From positions 1,999,721 through 2,063,720 of the forward strand of contig MU001496.1 of the NCBI GenBank assembly GCA_010093485.1: 64,000 bases of DNA. Direction: 5' to 3'. The stretch is from Karstenula rhodostoma CBS 690.94 (Eukaryota > Ascomycota > Dothideomycetes > Pleosporales > Didymosphaeriaceae). Below the pieces are notes generated by a model. The model did no database searches, was not told the origin of the DNA, and saw nothing but the letters and a program-made list of their open reading frames with translations. Shown one piece after another: positions 1-8,842 of the stretch (positions within the stretch are counted from its first letter, which is position 1; each line of letters begins with the position of its first letter). The position numbers were made by a program, and so were the translations under genes.

Positions 1-66
1 ATCACCACCTTTTGATCTTTGTACGTGTGCAAACGGGCGCAGAAATCCTTACGGCGTGGAGCTGTC

Positions 67-964
67 TCACACGGCCGACAGCCCCCCATCAATGTTAATC
101 ACGCAATTATGCGCATACTCGTTCTGCGCCAGGAACAGCGCTGCGGAAGCTATTTCTTCAGGCTTGCCCAGCCGCCCGAGCGGGATGCGCTGCGAGAGCG
201 CCGCATGGTCCAGACCTGCATGTACAATAGTTAGCCTACCATCGAATGGATCATCACGGCGCCCAGCGCCCTCTACACAACCCTCTGCGTCAAGTGAAGT
301 AACGTGCTGTGCTGTGATGGTTCTCACCTCCAGTCATATCCGTCTCCACATACCCCGGCACCACGGCATTGACCCGTACTCCCTGCCGGCCCAGCTCTGC
401 CGCCAGCGCCCGCGTAAATCCCAACACCCCCGCCTTGCTCGCCGCATACGCAACCGCCCCGTGGCCCCCGTGCGTCGCGAGCAGACTTGCAACATTGATG
501 ATGCACCTGTTGCCTTTCCCCTCCCGAACGTCTTTCCTCGGCGCACCCCCAAAATACCGCCCCCGCAGAAGAAACCGCGTCCCCACCATCATCCCCGTGA
601 GATTCGTATCCACAATGTTCTGAATCCGGTCTGCTTCGGTAGCCACGAATAAACTACCCTGTGTGATCCCCGCGCAGTTGACCAGCACGTCCAGCCTGCT
701 CCCTTCCTCCTTTGCGGGTAGCTGCGCGCCGATGCCGGAGGCGCTCCAGAACGCGGGGGACGCGATGTCGCCGGCAATGTAGGCGTGCTGTGCGGAGGCG
801 GACGGGAGAGGGTGTTGCTCGTTTAGAGATACGACGGCGGTGCGGAGGGGGGCTTCGGAGCGCGAGAGGAGCGTGCAGCGGTGGCCGTGGCGGGCGAAGA
901 GGGAAGCGATGGAGAGGCCGATGCCGCGGGAGCCGCCGGTTATGAGGACGTGGGGGGTGCGCAT
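67..964 (-). CDS. SDR-family oxidoreductase, 3-oxoacyl-ACP reductase-like
   Basis: Classical short-chain dehydrogenase/reductase, about 261 aa, expected to reduce or oxidise a carbonyl/alcohol with NAD(P)(H). Exons are 964-328 and 215-67; the 112-nt intron (327-216) begins GTGAGA, ends TGCAG and joins in phase 1 within a Gly codon. The cofactor motif TGGSRGIG is near residue 9, NCAG near 90, the catalytic Ser lies in INVASLL and the Tyr-Lys pair in YAASK. VVPGYVETDM follows, and the C-terminus has the usual GRLGKPEEIA and FLAQNE...INIDGG segments. Length and motif order fit FabG-like enzymes. Mitochondrial FabG homologues exist in fungi, but no clear presequence is seen here, so cellular role and substrate stay open. 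The family call is secure. Confidence 0.9.
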
Positions 965-1264
965 TTGGGTTGTGGTATCGTGTAGTGAGATGAGGTATGC
1001 GGCGGTAGATGTGAGAGCAAGAAGTGGAAAGGCTACTCAATCTTTGCAGGCGATATTAGACCGAGATTGAGGATTGCGCTCTGGCAATTGCTCGGAAAGG
1101 TTGCGTTGAAGTCGTGGATAGACGTCTAAAGTTCGTCGCAAATGGCTTACGTCACGAACTCTATACACGAACAAACGTGATCGCGCGAACCGCACCGCGT
1201 CCACCTCCGTCTTCCCCGCAAATCCTCCACCCGATCACCATCCCCATTACCAAACCCACCCACC
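965..1264. promoter_or_regulatory. Intergenic region between divergent SDR and elongin C genes
   Basis: Three hundred bases between two divergently transcribed starts, presumably holding both promoters. The stretch just before the elongin C start is C/T-rich (about 1196-1262), as is common in ascomycete promoters. No TATA box or other defined site was recognised. Confidence 0.4.
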
Positions 1265-1694
1265 ATGTCCGCGCAGTCCCAACCCCTATCCGCATACGTA
1301 ACACTCGTCTCCAACGACGGCTACGAATTCAAAATCCTGCGCGACGCCGCCTGCATCGCGGGCACCATCAAGAAAGCGCTGGATCCGGCGTGTACGCTTC
1401 CCCTTCCCCCCTTCCCTTTCTGCGAGGCTGACACGTATGTGTGTGTACAGCCGGCTTCCGCGAAGTTGCAGAAAACCGCATGGAGCTTCCCACCATCAAC
1501 GGCGTCGTCCTCGAGAAGGTCTGCGAGTACCTGTACTACAACCAAAAAAACATGGAGAGCAAGGATGTGCCTGATCTGGAGATTCCGCCCGAGCTGTGTT
1601 TGGAGCTGCTGATTGCGGCGGATTATTTGGATGGTAAGTTTGTGGTTGGGGTGAGCGGGTGGTGGGAGCGAGGCTAATGTCGGATGCAGTGTGA
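1265..1694 (+). CDS. elc1: Elongin C (BTB/POZ-fold Skp1-like protein)
   Basis: Elongin C is the small Skp1-like adaptor of elongin BC/cullin ubiquitin ligases and of RNA polymerase II elongin complexes. Three exons, 1265-1391, 1451-1633 and 1690-1694, give about 104 aa. Intron 1 (GTACGC...TACAG, 59 nt) has a GCTGAC branch-like site; intron 2 (GTAAGT...TGCAG, 56 nt) has GCTAAT. Family landmarks are YVTLVSNDGYEF near the N-terminus, SGFREV after the first intron, LEKVCEYLYYN, and the terminal LLIAADYLDV. The final Val and stop lie on a five-base last exon, which explains why an unspliced reading seems to lose its end. The CCACCATG context supports the start. Length matches fungal and animal elongin C (about 100-112 aa). 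Confidence 0.93.
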
Positions 1695-2341
1695 GGGGAT
1701 TTTGCGCGTACGCTTGAGGGAGGATATGATGAAGAAAGTAAGGACGCGCCGCGGAGAAGGGCCTTGCGGGGTGGAAGAGGAAGATACCACGCTTGGGAAT
1801 GGCGCGGCTGCGTTGAGATGAGGGACGATCAGACCGGCATCCGTGGGTAGAATTGGGGACATGGCACACCCAAACGGAGAGCGAAGATCTAGAAAGCACA
1901 GAGACGACGTTCTGTTTGTGCTGATGCGACCTGCGAGCCAGCGGGTGCCTTCGGTCAAAGAAGCTCCGATGCAGATTACGAGTCACGATGTGTAATGTCT
2001 TTTTCCTCCAATCACGCGTGAATTTTGAAAACGTTGGCGGTATACTCGGACATGTAGTTTGGGGCGATACTGTAGACGAGGTGATTGATCTTCATGTTCT
2101 TTTGTAAGTTCGCAACCGTTGCTTCATAGATATGGAAATGACTTTTGAAGATTTTTCAGATTACAGAAGCCAGCCATGTGTGCTGTCTACGTATCATAGT
2201 CCCAGCTCTTTCATGTCCAGGCTCCGCGCTTTATCCACAAAGTGCCCCCAGCATGTCGAAAGACCCAGAACCCGAGAGAGGTCGGTGGCATATGCTGGCC
2301 TACCTGCATTTGGTGCCGATGAGCCTCCCTCTAACATACGC
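1695..2341. other. Intergenic, no gene recognised
   Basis: Sequence between the 3' ends of elongin C (plus) and the first cysteine-rich gene (minus). Open frames on both strands overlap one another and resemble no family I know. It most likely holds the two 3' UTRs and terminators. Confidence 0.4.
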
Positions 2342-3073
2342 CTAGCATCGGTAGCACTCGGCGGCCCAGGGGAGATCGCCAGCGAACTGGCTTGTAGTCC
2401 AACCGATGCCCCGGCAGGGGAATTTCCTGTTACCAATGTAAGTAAAGTATCTAGCTTGCCTTGGCTGTGCGTGGACTTACTCGTAGAAGGTGCACTGGCA
2501 GCTACCCTCAACCTTCGCACTACGCGCCTTGAAGTTGAACCGATGGAGTCCGCCGCCAGTGTGATGGAGCCAGTATGACTGGCCCGTCAGGTGATCAGTT
2601 TCCCAGACCCTGCCGCAGGAGGGCTCGACCCTACCCTCAACACGAGGGTTGGCGGTGCACTTGGCGCTGAAGAGCCACCCATCGACATACTCCGCCTTCA
2701 CACCGGGACCATCGACCGTCCAGAACGCCTCGACGCACTGAGGTTCACTGGGAGGCATTAGGTCAGCAACCTACGCGTTGCACAGTAGCCGCGACCTCTG
2801 CGACGTCGCGGCTAATGTGATCGGAAGCGGGTGTGAATTGACTTACCGGTAGAGTTCGCAAGTGTAGTCACCATTGACTTGGAGCTTAGTGAAGAGCAGG
2901 CTAGGCTTCGGCAGCCCGTCGTCCTTGTTCTGCGGCACCGTTTGGCAGCCCGCCTTCAGGTCGAGCTGCACGTCGCCGTAGGTGAGGTGTCCGGGCTTGT
3001 CGGCCTGGGTTGCGGGGATTAAGACGGTGGCGCTCGCGAGCGCGAGACCGGAGAGGATAGCGAAGGCACGCAT
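2342..3073 (-). CDS. Small secreted cysteine-rich protein A (candidate effector)
   Basis: Unrecognised family; about 192 aa from three exons: 3073-2847, 2747-2481 and 2426-2342. Both introns are phase 2 (GTAAGT...CCCAG; GTAAGT...AACAG). Residues 1-15 (MRAFAILSGLALASA) are a clear signal peptide, so secretion is inferred. The mature part has ten Cys (43, 72, 80, 106, 120, 159, 161, 169, 189, 192), an even number suited to disulfides. Exon 1 ends at C72-E-L-Y and exon 2 at C161-T-F-Y, each followed by an intron and then a Cys four to five residues on. The short third exon is easily missed: unspliced reading stops just after TFYE, but splicing adds 27 residues with three Cys ending ECYRC. It is first in transcriptional-order reverse of three related genes. 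An extracellular structural or host-interaction role is possible; no function is shown. Confidence 0.8.
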
Positions 3074-4090
3074 GGTGAGTCGGAAGTAGTAGTTGGAGCT
3101 GAGTGATCAGAAAGGTGTGCAAGAGGTGGAAGAGTGGGTGCGGATGTGCGTGATGTCTACGGGGCAGGAGCGGTTTATATACAGACGGCGGGCGACGGGA
3201 AAATTGCGGCGAAGGTGAAGGCCTTCGTGCAAACAGGCCATAGCTTCATTTCGAACCAACAGTTTTTTTGTTTTTTTTACACTGGAAATGAGGTGAAGGC
3301 AGGCAACGCTACGCGAGGCTGTTGCTCTTGCGGCGCGGCACACGGGTTGTGGTGCAGACGGCGGCGCAGCACGGCTCACGGCAGGCACGAATGTTGGTCA
3401 TGTTATTGAGGTTACTTTGCCTCCCCCTTTCCACCAACAGCATTGAGATGGTGTGATGTTGCTTCTTTGCTGGATCTCGAAGACTCACCGTATCACTGCC
3501 TGAAACATGAATACATCACCCTCGGTGTCGACTACTTCTGCTTGCGCTTTTCTACGGCCATTGGCTGAAATCCATTGAGATCATATTCTTGCCGATGGTT
3601 AAGCGACGCGTCTACGGATTTGGGGTCTCCAGTTCGGCGTGAGCTTGCAACGCATGAAAGAAGTTTAGCGCTTCCCGAGACCTCTCCGCAAGCAGAGGCA
3701 CAGTAACCTTTAATGTCCTCGCTGTCAGCATCGCTGGCGAGAAATCGTGTCCTGGGACTGGGGACTGGGGCTGCACCGTTTCCCGCGCACAGCGCGGGAT
3801 TTGGTCTAATCTAATCTGCTAACCCACGGCCCGGCAGAAGCTCTTGCAGTGCTATAAAATTCCGTCAAAAAGATACTAGGAAGCAAAGAAGGGCCGAGTT
3901 GGCCATTCCTTTGGACTCTCCAATTCACAGACCAGGCGGTATGCCAGCACCAAAAACTCCAAAGTCAACTCATGTGCTTTGTTCCGAGGCTCCTTTACGC
4001 GGATTGCACACACAACTCAATGGGAATATTCGCACAAGCAGTGTTATGATCCTCGTTTCATAAGAACTCACGCCAGTTCACCATGCTCAC
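3074..4090. other. Intergenic between cysteine-rich genes A and B
   Basis: About 1 kb without a supported gene; it carries the promoter of gene A and the 3' region of gene B. A homopolymeric T tract lies near 3263-3278. The frames seen are short and unlike known proteins. Confidence 0.4.
3174..3181 (-). promoter_or_regulatory. TATA box of cysteine-rich gene A
   Basis: Reads TATATAAA on the minus strand, about 100 bp upstream of the ATG at 3073, a usual place for a strongly regulated fungal gene. No other element was identified. Confidence 0.5.
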
Positions 4091-4639
4091 TCAGAGTGAG
4101 TTACACAGGTAGTCGCGACCCTTGTATTTGGTGATGTCGAAGAGCAAGGTCGGGCCGTACTTCTTCTCACGCTGAGATGCATCGGTCTTGGGGTCACACC
4201 CGTTGTATACACTGAGCAGAATGGTTAGTCAAACATGATCGTCAAAGTTTCGCAGGACCACTCACCGGTAGAACTCGCACCAGTGCGCTCCAAAGATATC
4301 GATGAAGTTGGCCCACGTCGGGACGCCCTTGTCGGCGTCGGCTTTCTGACACACACCCAGCGGCACAGTGATGTTCGCAGGGCGGGAGGCCTCAGGAAAT
4401 TCGCGGAACCAGCCGACATTCTCGACAGTCGGATCCTCGGAAGACGGAGTGGAGGTGGGTGGTGACCGCCAACCATTGGAGTGAGGAGGGGTTGGCAAGG
4501 CAATGTGAGGCGTGTGGTCGGGCACGGAAGGAGCTGGGGTGATGTGTGGCAGCGATGTGCTGCTAGTACCAGCCGGGCGAGCAGTTTCAACAACCGCAAG
4601 GCCGGCGAGGGAAACAAAGAGCGTACCGAAGACCTTCAT
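4091..4639 (-). CDS. Small secreted Pro/Ser/Thr-rich, cysteine-containing protein B
   Basis: Unrecognised family; about 164 aa from exons 4639-4266 and 4211-4091. The intron (GTGAGT...CTCAG, 54 nt) is phase 2. MKVFGTLFVSLAGLAVVETA is a signal peptide. Residues about 21-75 are rich in Pro, Ser, Thr and His, resembling an O-glycosylated linker. Four Cys follow (97, 121, 130, 161). Exon 1 ends C121-E-F-Y-R, the same motif and intron phase as in gene A. The second exon, only 40 codons, reads GCDPK...TLLFDITKYKGRDYLC and resembles the first module of gene A (GCQ...SLLFTKLQVNGDYTC). Thus genes A and B appear paralogous. Secretion is inferred from the signal peptide; function is unknown. The splice choice is supported by phase and by this resemblance. 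Confidence 0.8.
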
Positions 4640-5333
4640 TCTGTGAAAGTTTCTTGTATGGAGGACAAAGTTGGTCGAGGATGTTGAGATGTTGGAGTAT
4701 GGGAAAGGGAAAGCAGGGTAGAGTGCTGGGGAGCTGGGTCAAGTTCGCGGGTGTCGAATATTATACTCACCGGCAGGTTTGAAGCCGGGATTAGGTGAGG
4801 GAACCGGTGCAGGCAAGTGAGACATTCGCATGAAGCGGGGAATTGGGCTAGCAAACAGAAATAATATTACAATTTCCAGTTCAAATTCCACAAGAAGCTG
4901 CAACAAGATGCGCCAATAGTCTGGGAGATCTAAGCAAGTCTCCAGACCCATGCTAAGGAATTTTTGATTTATCGTCTAACAACAGTCTTGCGTAACCAGC
5001 TCGTGGAAACACGCCGAGACAGGAGGACCTCATTGTAATACTAACTTCATTGTCCAATCTGAGGGTTCACAGGACTTGCAATTGTGTTTATCTCGAGAAC
5101 TTTGACTGTTACCGTTCTATTCGAAAAGGGACAGGAGCCAAACAACAATCCACCAGTACCATGTGTTCTTGCAAACACCATCAATCAGATTCGCCTCGCT
5201 CTTCATAACACCGTGCCCGATTCACAGATCCTACTTATGCAACTCAACCATTGCAACCATTGTGAACATTGCTCTAGCCTCATCATTGTAGGCTTACTTT
5301 CATACGTCCCACAGCTCAAACATTGAGATCTTT
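4640..5333. other. Intergenic between cysteine-rich genes B and C
   Basis: About 700 bp holding the upstream region of gene B and the 3' region of gene C. Nothing else is supported. A TATAATAT-like sequence on the minus strand near 4756 could serve gene B, but it is weak. Confidence 0.35.
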
Positions 5334-5834
5334 TCAGAGTACCGAAAGAATCACCGCAAGCACAGTACCAATGAGCAAAGATCCCATCCCTACTTCCGGC
5401 CACCGCGCGCCCCCATTCTCGTCACCAGGGCGGTGGCACTTGTAGTATCGCATATTACCAAAGAGGATCGCATCCGTGACATGGACGGCGTCATAGGACT
5501 GTGCAGTGGCCCCAGTACAGTCGGAGCTGCAATTAATCAGTCACTGAATCAGATATCAAGACAGCAGTTGCGCTACTCACTGGTTGTAGAGGTCGCATGA
5601 GCACTCGTTGAAAACAGTAATAAACGTCAAGTTATCCGGTATTCGATTGCAGTTGTTGTTGTCAACGAGACAGGAACCGCCGAGATCGTGCTTGCAGTCG
5701 GGCGCGTTGTAGTGGGGCCACTCTTTGGTATAGCCGCAGAAAGACGAGTTCTTCTTCGAGGGCGGCTGGCTCTGCAGGGCGACACCGAGGGTAGAGACAG
5801 CGAAGAAACAAAGGATATTTGCCAAGGGTTTCAT
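5334..5834 (-). CDS. Small secreted cysteine-rich protein C with GPI-type tail
   Basis: Unrecognised family; about 148 aa from exons 5834-5581 and 5526-5334, joined by a 54-nt phase-2 intron (GTGAGT...TGCAG). I start at MKPLANILCFFAVSTLGVALQ, a good signal peptide; an in-frame ATG 39 bp upstream would bury it. The mature chain has eight Cys (33, 47, 55, 62, 78, 80, 88, 115). Exon 1 ends ECSCDLY, matching the C-x-C-x-F-Y end of exon 2 of gene A. Exon 2 reads SDCTG...AILFGNMRYYKC, echoing the LLF...DY-x-C segments of genes A and B. Residues 131-148 (GMGSLLIGTVLAVILSVL) form a hydrophobic C-terminus after a Gly/Ala-rich stretch, typical of a GPI-anchor signal. So C is probably wall- or membrane-held while A and B would be released. 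Function is unknown. Confidence 0.8.
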
Positions 5835-6609
5835 CGTAGCTGGTGTTTGGAACTTTGGGAGCGACCTGAACAACTGGGGAGAGTTGTGACTGATTCGAGG
5901 ATTGCTTGAAGAGTGGCGTTATGGTTGAAAAGAGGAGGAAAAGGATGTATGCGAGGCGGGGCGGAACAGTTCCTCTGTGGTTTGTTTGCCGCTGCCCGCT
6001 CTGACAAGATTGCACGGGCCGTTATAGTCACTAAAGTGAAGAGGTCGTGACGGAAAGGGTTACAAACGACCGATTGTTGGGTTGTAAACAGCGAAACGCG
6101 GAATAACACATGATGAGGCTCTTGGTCATGTGTCACCATCGCGTTACTGGCTGGGCCTCGCGAACCGAAGATCGGTGTATCGTACAAACGGAAGATCGTA
6201 GCAGCGCGTTGCGATCGGGTCATCTCATTAGCGAGTGACAACTTTGCAGGATGCCACGTACTCTCGGAAGATGCATGACGTCTTGCCGAGGTATACCACA
6301 GGGTACTCATACTCGTCTTACAGAACAGCCGCAGGGTTCAGTTGATGGATCATATGTCGACCAAATCTTCTCCAGGACCCCTCAATTCATCTGAATAGTC
6401 TTCCTATACAGCTGGAGACGCGGAAAGATCGACCTGATTGAAGGTCGTCGGCCTCAATCATTAATCCGCCCAGTGGCCGACTCTTATTGTACTAGCTTAG
6501 TGACACTTTGCGCTTTTTTGCAAACCGCGGCGAAACGCAGTACAGGAATTCGGTGGGCTGCCATAACTAATAGAAATTTGAGAACGTAATATACATAGAG
6601 TTACCTACT
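5835..6609. other. Intergenic; contains one copy of a 40-bp dispersed repeat
   Basis: No supported gene. A 159-codon minus-strand frame runs through it and overlaps the gene C start, but it has no family resemblance and composition like its non-coding surroundings. Apart from the short repeat at 6525-6565, nothing is recognised. Confidence 0.4.
6525..6565 (+). repeat. Short dispersed repeat, copy 1
   Basis: Begins CCGCGGCGAAACGCAGTA and continues through GGAATTCGGTGGGCTGCCA. About six in seven bases match the sequence at 13172-13215, and several of the differences are transitions. The two copies are in the same orientation and lie outside the decayed metabolic genes on either side. Confidence 0.6.
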
Positions 6610-7748
6610 TTACTTGAACTGAGGAATTTGCCTCATCTCCACAAACTTGTCAAATGCACTAGTTAACGAATGGAAAGAATCTATGTGGCCGGTTCATCCG
6701 AACTACCTTGCCTTGTTGATACTTAGGGTTGCCGACCATGTGCGTTGGAAAACCCAATCTTGGAACGCCCACGTCCCCGACTCCCAAGTCGAATTTGCCT
6801 CAGGGCACAAAATTTCCTCGTAGATCTGGTTCCAGACTTCCTGCTTGTCGGCAGCCTATTCGCCAAGGCTGACGCCAAGCTGCGTCTCGCCCTCTCTAGG
6901 ACGAGGCTTTGAAAGCTTGCTTAGGTGTCGCTGAGGCGCCAACGTAGCTTGCAATGCGTGGTCACGTTTATTTCCAGGTGAATTAGTCGCCATTAGCGAC
7001 ATTTAAAGCCTCCTTGCCGGCCTTATAGGATGTGGACGCCCAAATGGTTAGGTCAGCAATGAGCTTTGAGTCAGATAGTTCATCGTAGCCTTCCCAGTAC
7101 AACTGATTCGTAGGCATGCGCGCCTCGCTTCCGAGTTCTTTGCAGACAAGAAGGTAAAGTAAGTATGTTAGAGCTGAGTTCATACCATTCGGCTTTGAGT
7201 TGTGCCCAATGATGGCCTCGGGCCGGACAACATTCCAGGTCCATCGCTGACCTTTCTGACAACAGATCAGGTAGTCTTCTTGCGGGTAGTAGAAGTTGCC
7301 GATGGGGCTTTCTCTCTTGGGGTCTTTTTCGCATGCTGGTGAATTTACGGGGCCAAGATGGACTTTAGAGTGCCTGCCTCCAGTCTGTAGCGTGCAATTC
7401 TCCAGACGAGGGGCCACGGCGAGGAGAGCATCTGAGAAGTTGGAGAACAACTTTTCGTTTGCGATGTTCAATTCCTTGAAATCATCTGTGTGGATGTAGG
7501 AAGAGAATAAGCGTGGGTGACGCCACTGCACAATGTTCGCATATCCTTGATCAGTGAGTCAGGGTCGTTGCTCAGGTCCAGGGCAATGAAAGTGAACCGG
7601 TCATCGTGGACAGTCGTTTTGAATGGAGACCGTGAGAAAACGACCATCTGGCTCCACTAAGAGGCATTGATATTTTTTCAACGAGCTATTCAATGATAGC
7701 AGAGCCGGTGATGCCGTTTCCGCCGGTGATGAGGGCAGTCTTAGCCAT
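6610..7748 (-). pseudogene. PRISE-type NAD(P)-dependent reductase, decayed
   Basis: Homology to the progesterone 5-beta-reductase/iridoid synthase-like (PRISE) SDR family is visible along the whole length, but the frame is broken. It starts MAKTALITGGNGITGSA (Rossmann Gly motif), then TAG at 7688-7686. A frameshift follows near 7678, a second stop near 7660, and a one-base loss near 7508 inside the family's AYFSSY. The longest open piece (7531-6983) has LENCTLQTGG, VHLGPV, FYYPQEDYL, WTWNVVRPEAIIGH and MPTNQLYWEGYD. It ends at NVANGD with TAA where the family has Tyr. Beyond it one still reads EGETQLGVSLGE, a TAG at a Trp position, WESGTWAFQDWVFQRTWSATLS, two more stops (one TGA at a Trp) and a terminal QIPQFK. 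At least two frameshifts and six stops make this a pseudogene. Confidence 0.88.
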
Positions 7749-8842
7749 GGTCCTTTCGGAAGACGTGGAGGGAAGTCTGATATGGATAAGTGAGATTGAT
7801 GTAATGATGAGCAGCAGTGGTCAGATGTAGAGGGAAGGCCAAATACATGTAATATCAGTCTGCTAAGTGCTGTGAAAGATTGTGGAAACATGCAGTGGAT
7901 ACTGTCGAGCTCCGTTTAGGTTTCAATGGCTGCAGCCAAAATTTTGCGGGGTCTCCGCATTCTGCGCACATAAGTGGAATGCTCAAAGCTACGTTTCCAA
8001 AGGGCTACCGGAGGATCGCGGGACGTGTTATCCCGTGGGGTCAAGTGGCCTGGATAAAGTGGCAGCTGATCCAGCATAACTACGTCCGGACGAGTGGGGA
8101 TACCAGAGTCGAGAAAGACTACAGGAAGCGTGTTTGGGTACCCGAGGGGCGCCCGAAAGGAGGAGGGAGTGTTGGGTGGTCGGTGGGGTGAGTGACGGGT
8201 GAACCGTGGTCCTAGATCAACCACAGTGCTCTAGACCTGTTCGCGACAGAACTAGACCCATTGAACTGTTGTGAACATCGACTCCGGAAAGTTGCAGCAT
8301 TCTAGCACACTTTCAAAAACACCCTCTGCTGTAGCACTCTCCGCGGCAGCAGCCGGACTCTCCCAGTCTGGGTGAGTGTGGGTGCTGATGCGGTCACTTT
8401 TCACGTGCCAAGTTGCACGTCTGCTTCTTCCTCTTCTCTTGAATGTCTGACATGTTCGTACCACGAGTGAGGAATGCGTGGATGTTCTAGCGTCTTTGAA
8501 ACATTTATAGTCTACTCCAGGTATCCTAAAGGCGGGGTTGAGCAACGATCAACGTTATGTGTTTCGCAACTCCCCTGATACGGGGAAAACTGAGCAAAGC
8601 AAAACCACGGTATCAATTTCAGTGCCATTTTCTCTTTTGCTCCGACTGTAGCGACCCTGGAAGCATGTCTGCATGCCTATGCAAAACTTACATCTTGCAA
8701 TTTCAGCCATTTTGTATAGACGTAAGAGATCTGTACCAAATCATGTTGCGGGCTTGAGCTGGAAGCAAGTAATCATACATTCAATTTTCGAGTAGCATAA
8801 AAACGAGCCTCTGTAGGAATTACATCGGAAGAATAGTACGCT
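7749..8842. other. Intergenic, no gene recognised
   Basis: About 1.1 kb between two decayed minus-strand genes. Two frames near 100 codons (7880-8191 plus; 8545-8252 minus) match nothing I know and overlap opposing frames. It is presumably the former promoter of the reductase and old 3' sequence of the monooxygenase. Confidence 0.4.

Noticed and set aside
1321..1986. 221-codon minus-strand frame over elongin C
   Set aside because: Antisense to confirmed elongin C exons and without family resemblance; a shadow frame.
5831..6310. 159-codon minus-strand frame upstream of gene C
   Set aside because: Overlaps the gene C start in another frame, has no recognisable feature and a composition like non-coding DNA.
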